Shown here piece after piece: positions 27,201 to 34,160 of a stretch of 64,000 bases of DNA. The DNA comes from Sphingopyxis indica (lineage in GTDB: Bacteria; Pseudomonadota; Alphaproteobacteria; Sphingomonadales; Sphingomonadaceae). The stretch is taken from NCBI RefSeq assembly GCF_900188185.1, contig NZ_FZPA01000012.1:62770-126769 (forward strand), written 5' to 3'. The stretch's first letter is position 1, and every line of letters begins with the position of its first letter. The notes under the pieces were generated by a model. That model was not told the DNA's origin, made no database searches, and saw nothing but the letters and a program-made list of their open reading frames with translations. The translations under genes were made by a program, and so were the position numbers.

Positions 27201-29966
27201 CGCCGCATTGTCGAGGACATAGGTGTAGCTGCCGTCGGCATTGAGCGTGAGCGTGCCATAGGCGGTCGCGAAGCTCGTGCCCACGCTGCCGCCCGCTACC
27301 GCGGTGACGCTCGCGCCGTCGGCCCCCTGCGTGTCGGCGACGCCATCGGTTGCATTGGCGTCGCTGCCGCCCGTGCCGGTCAGCACATTGCCATCGGCAA
27401 CGAGCGGTCCGTCCTCGGTCACGCTGTCCGCATCGTCGAACGCGATCGGAACATCGTCCACGATCGTGATGTCCAGACTGGCGTTGGCGGCGGACCCGTC
27501 GCTGTCGGTGACCACCACCGCAAAGCTGTCGGTCACGCCGTCTTCGCCGGCCGCACCGTGCATCAGCGTATTGTCGGAAAGCACATATTCGTAAGTGAAG
27601 CTGCCGCCGATCACCGATCCGTCGGCACCGGTGACCGGCGTAAAGCCTGTGATGTTCACCGTACCGAGCGAGCTCGTCACGGTCACCGCCGTGAAGACTC
27701 CGTTCGCGACGACCTGGACTCCGCCGATGGTGACGTCGCCGAGCCCGTCGGGCGTCGATACGTCGAAGCTGCCGCTTTGGGTCAGCGCCGCTGCATCGGG
27801 CGACGAGCCGCCGGGAAGATCATCCTCGTCGAACGCGAGTTCGCCGCCCGCCGCGTCGAGGCCGCTGATGGTGACGCCGTCGTCGGCACCGTTGATGGTG
27901 ATCGTGAGCGTCGCGGTCGCGGTATCGCCGTCGCCGTCGGTGATGGTATAGTCGAAGTTCTCGGTCAGCGTCTCGCCGGCCGAGAGGCCCTGGACCGGCT
28001 GCGCCGCATTGTCGAGGACATAGGTGTAGCTGCCGTCGGCATTGAGCGTGAGCGTTCCGTAAGCGGTCGCGAAGCTCGTGCCCACGCTGCCGCCCGCTAC
28101 CGCGGTGACGCTCGCGCCGTCGGCCCCCTGCGTGTCGGCGACGCCATCGGTTGCATTGGCGTCGCTGCCGCCCGTGCCGGTCAGCACATTGCCATCGGCA
28201 ACGAGCGGTCCGTCCTCGGTCACGCTGTCCGCATCGTCGAAAGCAGTCGGAACATCGTCCACGATCGTGATGTCGAGCACGTCGCTCGCCATATCCCCGT
28301 CGAGGTCGGTAACGACGATGTCGAAGCTCACCGTGGTGCCGTCCGGATCGGCCGTATTGTCGCTGAGCGAATAGGTGTAGCTTATCGAACCTTTGCCGGT
28401 CGCCGGGTCATAGCTGTAGGCGTCGATTACCAGCGTGCCGGTGCCGTCGCTCGAAATCGTCTGCGGCAGCGATCCCGGCGTGACGACCACCCCGTTGATG
28501 GTCACGCTCGCAACGCCGTCGGGCGAGGTAAAGCCGATCGTGCCGGATGTCGTTTCGTCGGTGCCGTCGAATGCGGACCCTTGAGTCTCGCCGCCTCGGG
28601 GCGGCAGATGGGCTTCGTCGACGACGGTGCCGTCCCCTTGGCCAGGCACGAAATCGATGACGCTGGGGCTGTCCCCGATCGCGATGGTCAGTGTGGCCGT
28701 CGACGTATCGCCGTCGCCGTCGGTGAGCTGATAGGTGAATATGTCGCTCACGCCGCCCGGCGTATTGGTATCGCGGACATAGCTGTAATTGCCCTGCGCA
28801 TCGATCGTCAAAGTGCCATATTGGCCGTGGATCGCCGTGCCGGGAGCCGAAAATGTCGTGCCCGTTCCCGCGGCGGCGCCGGTGAGCGACACGCCGTCGG
28901 CGCCCGGCGTGTCGGCACCCGCCGCGCCGCTGTCCGTGCCCTCGCCACTGATCACATTGCCCGTTTCGGCGGTGAAGGTCGCTGCCGCCACCGTATCGGT
29001 GTCGGCGCGCGCGACCGGCGCGTCGTCGATGATCGAAATGGTGAGATTGGCAGTTGCCGTGTCACCGTCGCTGTCGGTAACGACCACCGTGAACAGGTCC
29101 GCCGGGTTCGCCGCCGCATCGCTGTTGTCGAGCAATGTATAGCTGTAGTCGATGCTGCCGGCATTGATGGCGGTGATCACGAGCTGGCCGAACGGCGTCG
29201 AGAAGACCTGGCCGACCGCGGAGACCGCGACGCCGTTGATCGTGACCGACGACAGGCCGTCGGGCGCGTCGAACCGGATCGATCCCGAGGTCGTTTCGCC
29301 GTCGGCAGCGCTATTGCTGCCCGCAGGTTCCCCGTCGCGCGCCGGCAGACCGGCTTCGTCGACGCTTGCCGTCGCGTCCACCGAACCGGCAGGCTGATCG
29401 GGCGTGACGATGGAAATGGTCGGCTCTTCGTCGGAATCGGGAATGGCCGGAATGACCTCGCGGTCTTCCGGTTCCGGAAAGTTCAGCTCGGTATAGGGGA
29501 GCAGGTTTCCGATCGCATAGGGATCGCCGATCGTCCCCTCGTCCTCGGCGAAATTGCCGCCCGAACTGCGAACGCCCGCCTCGGGGTTGAAATCCTGAAG
29601 ATTTTCGAGCAGCTGGGCAACGGTGCTGGCCGGCACGATATCGCCGTCCACGACGATTGCCGGAATGTCGATCGCGCCATTGGGAATGACCAGTATTTGC
29701 CCGTCGGGCAATGCGATGATCAGATCGGGCCCGGATACGCCGATATCGTCGATCGAGACCCCCGGGGGGAGAATGATCCGGCCGCCGGCATCCGGAACGA
29801 GCATCGCCTGGATGGCCAGCGGAATGGCCGCCGCGGTCGCGGTTACGCCTGCCGAAGCGGGATGAACCCCGTTGTCCGCGATCGCCTGGCTGCCCCGGGT
29901 GTCCGGCTCCGCGCCCGGCGCCGCCGGCCTGCCGCTCTTCGCCACATTGTCGAAAGCATCCATCAT
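21243..29966 (-). CDS. Giant repetitive type I-secreted adhesin (LapA/BapA-like)
   Basis: About 2907 aa. An N-terminal module (residues 45-165: IILPPGVSIDDIGV, DLIIALPDGQILVIPNGAID, PASTVAQLLENL) is followed by an acidic linker and then about 2200 residues of cadherin/VCBS-like and DUF5801-like repeats, each ending in strands such as VTDGDGDTATATLTITI with Asp-rich calcium sites. Residues about 2499-2625 are an EF-hand-like calcium region (LALDLDGDGVEF, IDANGNGMVDGG, DSNEDGVLD, DANSNGVTDEGEF). The last 250 residues are Ala/His/Asp-rich and presumably carry the export signal; tandem RTX nonapeptides are absent. GGGGA precedes tandem ATGs. It heads the export operon, so its job is attachment or biofilm formation. 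It is acidic and very poor in cysteine, as expected for a T1SS substrate. Confidence 0.92.
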   Translation of the reverse strand: MMDAFDNVAKSGRPAAPGAEPDTRGSQAIADNGVHPASAGVTATAAAIPLAIQAMLVPDAGGRIILPPGVSIDDIGVSGPDLIIALPDGQILVIPNGAIDIPAIVVDGDIVPASTVAQLLENLQDFNPEAGVRSSGGNFAEDEGTIGDPYAIGNLLPYTELNFPEPEDREVIPAIPDSDEEPTISIVTPDQPAGSVDATASVDEAGLPARDGEPAGSNSAADGETTSGSIRFDAPDGLSSVTINGVAVSAVGQVFSTPFGQLVITAINAGSIDYSYTLLDNSDAAANPADLFTVVVTDSDGDTATANLTISIIDDAPVARADTDTVAAATFTAETGNVISGEGTDSGAAGADTPGADGVSLTGAAAGTGTTFSAPGTAIHGQYGTLTIDAQGNYSYVRDTNTPGGVSDIFTYQLTDGDGDTSTATLTIAIGDSPSVIDFVPGQGDGTVVDEAHLPPRGGETQGSAFDGTDETTSGTIGFTSPDGVASVTINGVVVTPGSLPQTISSDGTGTLVIDAYSYDPATGKGSISYTYSLSDNTADPDGTTVSFDIVVTDLDGDMASDVLDITIVDDVPTAFDDADSVTEDGPLVADGNVLTGTGGSDANATDGVADTQGADGASVTAVAGGSVGTSFATAYGTLTLNADGSYTYVLDNAAQPVQGLSAGETLTENFDYTITDGDGDTATATLTITINGADDGVTISGLDAAGGELAFDEDDLPGGSSPDAAALTQSGSFDVSTPDGLGDVTIGGVQVVANGVFTAVTVTSSLGTVNITGFTPVTGADGSVIGGSFTYEYVLSDNTLMHGAAGEDGVTDSFAVVVTDSDGSAANASLDITIVDDVPIAFDDADSVTEDGPLVADGNVLTGTGGSDANATDGVADTQGADGASVTAVAGGSVGTSFATAYGTLTLNADGSYTYVLDNAAQPVQGLSAGETLTENFDYTITDGDGDTATATLTITINGADDGVTISGLDAVGGELAFDEDDLAVRGSEPAGSDTTPDAVNGDGAFSVSTPDGMGTVVLDSFNGSPITPLTLVDTDGSFIPQTVSTSYGSLAITGFTPVIGADGSVIGGTFTYSYILGDNRLDHASAGQDSLADSIGVTVTDSDGSNAGATIDIVVTDDVPTAIDDALVQSVENQPVTINVLANDVQGADGVQPAAVSIVAGSLSGGGVLVNNGDGSFTYTQAPGEVGDVSFQYQITDGDGDTSTATATITLIADSMPIIRSAANVTVDEDGLVGANLDDGLPGEVTSTGSNSATGTIVVDFGGDVPPALTGSIVLNDAAALDTQLTVDGNPVTFAKDGADLVGSVGGSEVIRISLTGATAGPGATEVTYNYSVTLAQAVDQAAPGSEDSDILSGIGFTVTDSDGSSGSGSFDVTVIDDIPTLLVSDTPTHAVEGGPAVDGSWSLDAGADGVSSVVVTFGSGSAALSLTPGSSVTIGQSTGVLTVRADGTFSFAAAGDQDNSLNPAASFTLSAVDGDGDPTSDTLTILIDDGAAPSGGDTLTLTVDEAALDAGGSTPLSNAEVASGTLDFTAGSDTLSGFAFTGVDGLVANLDGAGSDIFWSLSPDGQTITGSLTSGGPAAITISLSAPASIAPGATEAVTVTVTLADNLPHELAMAAQTQALGSVTVQGSDTDGDIATGAVTVQVADDIPTATAEALQSLDEGATITGTFDFAAGADGASLTHVNGGAVSFNPDGWSGWIDLGDGELRVRADGSYEFRADAATLSPVAPIAGTFTVTDGDGDTASAGFSFQIDDANAPTGGTASAAVDDDGLAGGNPASVAGDLDANAGDDPGDTSEASFTGTLGGSVGGDGAGANGFGFGTNTSATIGLETVTYSLVGNVLTATVSASPDAGRVGTALFTVEITDPATGAYKVTLLDNVLHAGGPNDEGTDATATIAYSITDADGSTVPGNSLTITFDDDAPSATAEALQSLDEGTTLTGTFDFAAGADGASLTHVNGGAVSFNPDGWSGWIDLGDGELRVRADGSYEFRADAATLSPVAPIAGTFTVTDGDGDTASAGFSFQIDDANAPTGGTASAAVDDDGLAGGNPASVAGDLDANAGDDPGDTSEASFTGTLGGSVGGDGAGANGFGFGTNTSATIGLETVTYSLVGNVLTATVSASPDAGRVGTALFTVEITDPATGAYKVTLLDNVLHAGGPNDEGTDATATIAYSITDADGSTVPGNSLTITFDDDAPTLAETAGPEMLTLTNAVGSASGSFDAAFGADGASYYHITGPTIEGITYTETNIVDGSGDFLRTELLAETSDGTDVFRMTVHADGNYEFDLITPNAATQESISFANLSAGGPSFRELDDDPNTALNEAGRVEFQSNGSGVNASDQGFGVNNQWTDHGEWFELEFHDPGNFGVNDAPQTNADLLDSITLNVQQVKFEPVDFEWTATRYNPDGTVAATETGTFAVNSAGQVTIDPSIQFSVLRIENIDTNEKATARFATDVTVARTILPPDVTYDFTVVGTDGDGDTSNPLQISVFIDEPSVPPLALDLDGDGVEFVSRSAGISFDYFGDGERQNTAWVGPDDGLLAIDANGNGMVDGGSEIVFGGNGLTDLEGLAVHYDSNEDGVLDRQDDAFPSFGVWQDANSNGVTDEGEFRSLVEAGIVSISLESDGRSYTTAQGDVRVYGETSYTLEDGTVRVAADSAFAYSKAPVVEGTATRSPERTGGTAPVADALVAASLVTMVQAAGQAEHGAPAPLVHDQPAQIAPLPALPPVAEAQEGVLQPRLATAFERIETRGEAPANDHALRTAGDEGPIHRGIEDNASDASLRVDAQASAGDHASDALFDMAAPRIALPSTAMDGLIALRAATPDIAAKVAGADADPAAAARVLAEAIDHGSVDKLIDAIVDGQAHDAHASDAKVDLAQMLEANVTSEMAMFVHQPIEHDLHQLASA
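23372..24188 (-). repeat. 819-base in-gene tandem repeat, copy A
   Basis: This 817-base stretch is repeated directly at 24191-25007 (period 819 bases, 273 codons). I see only two substitutions between copies (24146/24965 and 24152/24971). It encodes adhesin residues about 1927-2199: one VCBS-like plus one DUF5801-like domain. Confidence 0.95.
24191..25007 (-). repeat. 819-base in-gene tandem repeat, copy B
   Basis: Direct neighbour of copy A with near-identical DNA; encodes adhesin residues about 1654-1926. Two base changes convert Gly-Thr-Thr-Leu to Gly-Ala-Thr-Ile in one loop. Confidence 0.95.
27021..27473 (-). repeat. VCBS-like repeat block, copy 2 of an about 450-base repeat
   Basis: Highly similar to 27822-28274 at an offset of 801 bases, with a handful of differences (for example near 27253-27258 and 27440-27446). 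Encodes adhesin residues about 832-982. The intervening DNA differs, so this is an interspersed rather than a strict tandem repeat. Confidence 0.9.
27822..28274 (-). repeat. VCBS-like repeat block, copy 1 of an about 450-base repeat
   Basis: Partner of the block at 27021-27473; encodes adhesin residues about 565-715. Confidence 0.9.
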
Positions 29967-30337
29967 AGCATCCCCACAGTCCCACCCCCTGCACCGCAAC
30001 GCGGCGCAGGCTCGATTCATCAGATTCGGTGCGACCCTTCCGTCCGAATCGACTCGGACATCTCCCTATGGGCGAGCAAACCACAGAGTCTTTCGAATCT
30101 GCAAGCATGTTAACTTTTAGTTAAGTCAGGCATGGACGAGCGGATCTGCGGCAAGCCGCCGCCCGCGCTCGATCGCTGAATTTCACATGAAATCAAATGA
30201 TTGGATGCATGGATTCGGCCCGATACACCGCCGCTTCGGGGTCCGATTGTCGTCCCTTTTCGGCACGGCATCGAAAGGAAAGCGAAGTAAGATCCGTGCG
30301 TTTGGGAGCGAGCGGACGACCGGCTGCCGGTGCGCGC
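29967..30337. other. Intergenic region upstream of the adhesin
   Basis: About 370 bases between the adhesin start and the 3' end of the polymerase-like gene (both on the - strand). It holds the CtrA-like box at 30110-30124 and is locally AT-rich around it. I see no credible gene; open frames here are short and lack ribosome sites. The adhesin promoter must lie within it. Confidence 0.6.
30110..30124. promoter_or_regulatory. Perfect CtrA box TTAA-N7-TTAA upstream of the adhesin
   Basis: TTAACTTTTAGTTAA fits the full CtrA consensus exactly. It lies 144 bases before the adhesin start. By eye it is the only full TTAA-N7-TTAA match in this GC-rich window. CtrA is the master cell-cycle response regulator of alphaproteobacteria; binding here is inference. 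Confidence 0.5.
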
Positions 30338-31573
30338 TCAGCCGGGCTGCGGCGCCCGGCAGCCGCCGGCGGCATCGCCGGACTTCGTGGCGAGAACGAC
30401 AGCAATGCACAGGGCGAAGATCGAGACCGACTGGACATGATAGAGGCTGCCGTCGAACAGTGAAAATACCGCGATATTCATGGCAGCCAGCAAGAATGCC
30501 GCATTTTGCTCGTTGACCGCCCGATAGACTTTGCATCCCAGCCAGATCGACAGGATCGCGACAAGGCCCGCGCCAACGAAACCCCAGGACAAGAGGATTT
30601 GCAGAAAGACGTTATGCGGCTGGGCCACATGCGTATCGGGAAACAGCGTGGCAAACTGCGACTCGCCCCATCCGAACCAGGGGCGTTGCAGCGCCATCTC
30701 TAGAGTCCTGCCCCAAATGGCGATCCGGCCACTGTCCGAATCGTCGCCGATCAGACGCTGCGGCCCGAAGCGACCCAGCGGAACAAGGACAGTCAACGCG
30801 ACCGAGAGCAATATTCCTGCACCAAGGACTGCCAGAAAACGGAGGACTCCCCTTCTCGCAAAGGGAAATAGCAAAAACGCGCCCGCATAACCTCCCGCTA
30901 CCGCGGCCAATGTACCGCGCGATCCGGTCCAGAGCGCCGCGGCAAGGGCGAACGCCGCAACCACGCCGCTGATCTTGTCGCCAGCGATCCATTTCCAAAG
31001 GCAAAGGCCCGCAATGGCGGCAGCATAATAGCCGTATCCACGAATTTGATTGTAAGCCGGAAAATAGTATGCCCAGACATAGTCATCTTCTCTATGCAAT
31101 AGAGCATATGAAATCGACAAAATTGTAAATATAAGGAATCCAATAGTCATATTTTTATACAGAATTTCTGTATAAAACATTCTCGATCTTGTGTATATAA
31201 GATATATGGCAATACCAAAACCAAGATGAATAAACAATATTGATATCTTTATGATGCTTATGCTCGGGTCCTTCGCGTTCAACGATGTGGCGACGGCGAG
31301 CAGCATCAGGGCTGCCATGGATATCGAAATCCATCGCGGGGGGACGGGGATGTGACCGGCGCGCCCGAGCAGCGATAGCGAAACGCCGATCTCGACGATG
31401 AGGACCGGTATTGCGAGCGTCTTCAATATAAACTGAAAGGCCGATATATGCTGTCCCATCGTCGTCAGGAACAGGATGACCGGTGCGAAGCCGATTGCAG
31501 GTGCCAGAAGACTGGCGAGCGGAAAGCTCTTAGCCGGGCCTATCCGCGGCGATGGCTCGAGACTTTCGTGCAT
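30338..31573 (-). CDS. O-antigen ligase / Wzy-like polysaccharide polymerase membrane protein
   Basis: 411 aa with about ten to twelve transmembrane segments. The motif ALWTGSRGTLAAVAGG and a large loop with IAIWGRTLEMALQRPWFGWGESQFATLFP then VAQPHNVFLQILLSWGFVG match the O-antigen ligase/polymerase (Wzy_C) family, including the conserved H in PHN and the RP-x-x-G-x-G loop. It should act on undecaprenyl- or lipid-linked glycans at the periplasmic face. The start overlaps the end of the PAP2 gene by 44 bases. A ligase (WaaL) and a polymerase (Wzy) cannot be separated by sequence. The middle of the gene is clearly AT-richer than its surroundings. Confidence 0.82.
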   Translation of the reverse strand: MHESLEPSPRIGPAKSFPLASLLAPAIGFAPVILFLTTMGQHISAFQFILKTLAIPVLIVEIGVSLSLLGRAGHIPVPPRWISISMAALMLLAVATSLNAKDPSISIIKISILFIHLGFGIAIYLIYTRSRMFYTEILYKNMTIGFLIFTILSISYALLHREDDYVWAYYFPAYNQIRGYGYYAAAIAGLCLWKWIAGDKISGVVAAFALAAALWTGSRGTLAAVAGGYAGAFLLFPFARRGVLRFLAVLGAGILLSVALTVLVPLGRFGPQRLIGDDSDSGRIAIWGRTLEMALQRPWFGWGESQFATLFPDTHVAQPHNVFLQILLSWGFVGAGLVAILSIWLGCKVYRAVNEQNAAFLLAAMNIAVFSLFDGSLYHVQSVSIFALCIAVVLATKSGDAAGGCRAPQPG

Positions 31574-32633
31574 AGCTGGAGTTCCCGTTCGCGGTTTGCA
31601 CGATCCATCCCGCCAGATTCCAGAATCCAAAAACAAATACCACCGAAACAATACCGTCGGACAACCAGTGCCACCCCAAATGGACCGATCCGAAAAGAAT
31701 AACCGCGAAATAGGCCAGCGCCAAATACCGGATTCCAGGATATTCCCGAGGCACCATGAGGAACCAAAGAAATGCCATACCGACGTGAAGCGACGGCATC
31801 GCGGATATCCCGCTTCCGAGCCGCAGGGTTCCATAATTGTCCAGCAGGAATTGCCGCGCTTTCATTGTCGCGCCGATTCCATATTCCGAAAGCCGCGCAA
31901 GTCGATCGAGCAGAGGAGCGAAAGCCGTTCCGCCGTAGAAGTGGTCAAACAGGATCGGACCTACCGATGAAAGGGCAATAGCCATTACGCTGCCCAGGAA
32001 TATCCAGGACATGAGCATGGTTATCAAGGCACGGAGTTTCAGAACATAATTCTTACTGAATATAACCCACATGGCCGTATAAATATTGACAACATGCCAT
32101 AAAGAGTAAAACCACTCTACCGCCAGCGTAGGATATGTTCCCACAAATTTGTGTGTATAATATACCAAGTCATTTCCGAATATTTTATATTCTAAATATC
32201 TTGCATCTATATCGAAATAGAAGTCCATAACAGATGGAATCAAAACCTTGATGGTCGTATATGATGCGAAAGCATAAAATAATATGACATATATGCATAA
32301 CGACATGAAGAAGTGGAACTTATTTTTCAGTATGTCGTCGCGGATAAGCGCAGCGGGATTCGGTTGGCCCGAGCGATAGTGATGAAGCAGCCGTCGAAGA
32401 ATCCAAAAGGGAAATGAAAAGATAAGGATAAGACCGCCGAGGCCTATCGACTCACTGATCCGGACTGGCGGAAGTCCGTATCGCTGCGCCAATATATTGG
32501 CGTAAATCAGTGCTGCGGCGCTGATTGTCGCGGCAAGGGCGAGGCAGATTACAACTGCCTTTGTGCTCAGCTTATTCTTCGTCGGGCCTGGCTGCGATCG
32601 AGAAGGTATCGGGAAGGCAGGTTGATCGAACAC
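31530..32633 (-). CDS. PAP2-superfamily membrane phosphatase/phosphotransferase (Aur1/Ipt1-like)
   Basis: 367 aa, about seven transmembrane helices. The PAP2 catalytic motifs are GISAMPSLHVGMAF and GSVHLGWHWLSDGI, with the two histidines of the phosphatase centre. The long spacing and overall layout fit the PAP2_3 group that includes inositol-phosphorylceramide synthases. In a sphingomonad a role in sphingolipid or polysaccharide lipid-carrier metabolism is plausible, but this is inference. It is upstream of and overlapping the polymerase-like gene, so the two probably act together. Base composition is unusually AT-rich (for example around 32080-32330). Confidence 0.78.
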   Translation of the reverse strand: MFDQPAFPIPSRSQPGPTKNKLSTKAVVICLALAATISAAALIYANILAQRYGLPPVRISESIGLGGLILIFSFPFWILRRLLHHYRSGQPNPAALIRDDILKNKFHFFMSLCIYVILFYAFASYTTIKVLIPSVMDFYFDIDARYLEYKIFGNDLVYYTHKFVGTYPTLAVEWFYSLWHVVNIYTAMWVIFSKNYVLKLRALITMLMSWIFLGSVMAIALSSVGPILFDHFYGGTAFAPLLDRLARLSEYGIGATMKARQFLLDNYGTLRLGSGISAMPSLHVGMAFLWFLMVPREYPGIRYLALAYFAVILFGSVHLGWHWLSDGIVSVVFVFGFWNLAGWIVQTANGNSSYARKSRAIAADRPG

Positions 32634-32658
32634 TCTCCCCCTCCCCTTCTCCGACCGG

Positions 32659-33456
32659 TCAAGCTGGCTGACGCCAGCGATAGGTCACATTCACCCGTTC
32701 CGACAGCAACAGATAGGGCAGCCAGATCGCGGCGCTGATGAAGACTTTCTTGATATTGCTGGTGAGGAGCGGCTGGATCGCTTCGCCAACCGCCGCCGGC
32801 AGGTGGGGTGCGCCGCTGATATAATGAGCGATCAGCAGTTGGAAGACGACGTCGATGCCCCAGGCCAGCAGCAGGACGCGCGGGAAATAGGGCATGCGGC
32901 GCAGCGCCATGAAGAAGCAGAGCGTGTAGAGGAAGTTCATGACGATCAGGTCGGCCGCCATCCCCAGATAGATCATCTGGCCCCACAAGGGCGCGGTGCT
33001 CGTCATCGCCGGAACGGCGGCCATGAATTCGGCGGTGCGCACGGGGACGTTCAACAGCATGCCGAGCAGCAGCGAGGCCATCAGGCCGGTCGGGCCGAAT
33101 GCGCGATGGTCGCGCGCCGACAGCGCATCGAGCTTGCGCCATTTGCCGACAAGCGCCAGCCGTATCTCGGGCTGCGCGAAATCGACGCCGCGCGGAAAGG
33201 CGGCATTGGCGGCCCAATAGGCAAGAAAGGGGCTGGCCATGATCAGACCGTGCGGCACGACGAGGAGGAGCCATGAGGCGGTCCCGCCGCCGGGCACGAC
33301 GGGAAACATCGTGCGCGTCAGGCAGGCGAGGGTCACCACGACGATCCAGCCGAGCAGGAGCGATCGGACCTTGTCCTCGAGAGGCGCGACGAACCGGACG
33401 CTCCTGGCGTAGAGGTTCGCCTGAATACGCGCAAATGCCGCGTTCGTCATGGCCAT
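32659..33456 (-). CDS. Multi-pass membrane protein of unknown function
   Basis: 265 aa with about six hydrophobic segments (LLLGWIVVVTLACL, ASWLLLVVPHGLIMASPFLAYW, GLMASLLLGMLLNV, MIYLGMAADLIVMNFLYTLCFFMAL, VLLLAWGIDVVFQLLIAHYI and one near the C-terminus). The ATG at 33456 has GGAGG five bases before it, better than the more distal in-frame start. I do not recognise a family. It is divergent from the pilus operon and just before the PAP2 gene, 25 bases apart. Confidence 0.65.
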   Translation of the reverse strand: MAMTNAAFARIQANLYARSVRFVAPLEDKVRSLLLGWIVVVTLACLTRTMFPVVPGGGTASWLLLVVPHGLIMASPFLAYWAANAAFPRGVDFAQPEIRLALVGKWRKLDALSARDHRAFGPTGLMASLLLGMLLNVPVRTAEFMAAVPAMTSTAPLWGQMIYLGMAADLIVMNFLYTLCFFMALRRMPYFPRVLLLAWGIDVVFQLLIAHYISGAPHLPAAVGEAIQPLLTSNIKKVFISAAIWLPYLLLSERVNVTYRWRQPA

Positions 33457-33601
33457 TACTTCCTCCAATTCCGATCTGCTGTAAACTCTCTTGGTTAAGG
33501 AACGGTATCCGGAAGTTGCGGTCACCGGTTCGTCGATCGGATTTTGGGCGGACCGGAACTTTTCGACTCAGGCTCGAATCAAGTTCAAGTCCTTGGGGGC
33601 A

Positions 33602-33638
33602 TTAACCATTTTGCGGCCGTTTTGAACGGAATGGTTAA
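33602..33638. promoter_or_regulatory. Inverted TTAACCATT pair (CtrA-like) upstream of flp
   Basis: TTAACCATT at 33602-33610 and its exact reverse complement AATGGTTAA at 33630-33638, centres 28 bases apart. TTAACCAT is a known alternative CtrA motif; the Caulobacter pilin gene is CtrA-controlled. The use here is inference. Confidence 0.45.
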
Positions 33639-33683
33639 CAGAAAATAAAAGTTAAGTTTTTGTGAATACAAGTTAATATTCTG

Positions 33684-33712
33684 TTGACGGTTGACACGGA
33701 ATTGGGTTGAAT
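33684..33712 (+). promoter_or_regulatory. Candidate promoter for the Tad operon
   Basis: TTGACG (33684-33689) and TTGAAT (33707-33712) are 17 bases apart, a sigma-70-like layout with four of six matches in the -10. A second TTGACA begins at 33691. It lies downstream of the CtrA-like sites and leaves a leader of about 165 bases before flp. Confidence 0.3.
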
Positions 33713-33885
33713 CGGGCCGTTCCTTGCTGAGGACCGCATTGACAGGTTGAACCGGCGCCAGCCGGAGAGTTCAATACCGGGTCGCGTCGGTTCCTATGCA
33801 CTCCTTCAGCTGGAATGTCTGGCCGACTCCATGGGGGGGGAGGGCAGACATCGCCGCCAGATGCGGTGTTTACAGGAGTCCGACC

Positions 33886-34086
33886 ATGAAGAATTTTCTG
33901 AAAGATTTCGTCCGTGACGAAAGCGGCGCTTCGGCCGCGGAATATGCCCTGATCCTCGCGATCGTCGGCGTGGGTATCGCTGGGGCTGCCGTTTATCTGC
34001 GCAACAACATCGAGAACGCGATCATCGACGCTGCGAATGAGGTGGCTAACGCCGCGTCGGCTGCGCCCGATAGCACGCCGAATTAG
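33886..34086 (+). CDS. flp: Flp/Fap type IVb pilin
   Basis: 66 aa. A short leader ends at G14 in DESGASAAEYALI; the peptidase cuts after that glycine and E19 is the +5 glutamate of type IV pilins. A single hydrophobic helix (about 21-38) follows, then a polar tail. This is the major subunit of the Tad pilus, secreted through CpaC and processed by the CpaA homologue at 45.9 kb. AGGAG lies eight bases before this ATG; a longer ORF begins 90 bases earlier but has no pilin-like leader. First gene of the Tad row. Confidence 0.95.
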   Translation: MKNFLKDFVRDESGASAAEYALILAIVGVGIAGAAVYLRNNIENAIIDAANEVANAASAAPDSTPN

Positions 34087-34160
34087 TGACATGCCTCTCG
34101 ACCGCGGCCGGACATTCCGTCCGGCCGCGGCCAAACAGCTCTTGTTCGGGGGGATGAGAC

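Larger units (their letters stand above)
33457..33885. other. Divergent regulatory region before flp
   Basis: About 430 bases with no credible gene between the membrane-protein gene (-) and flp (+). It contains an inverted pair of TTAACCAT sites (33602-33638), several further TTAA tracts, a candidate promoter (33684-33712) and a long leader before flp. The part from 33600 to 33700 is strikingly AT-rich. Confidence 0.6.

Noticed and set aside
29826..29837. TAAA (residues 44-47 of the adhesin) as the LapG cleavage site
   Set aside because: It precedes the N-terminal folded module, so cutting there would not remove an anchor; I list the ambiguity but do not annotate a site.
26712..30113. Long + strand frame antisense to the adhesin
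   Set aside because: It mirrors the adhesin's repeat structure and has no recognisable domain or ribosome site.
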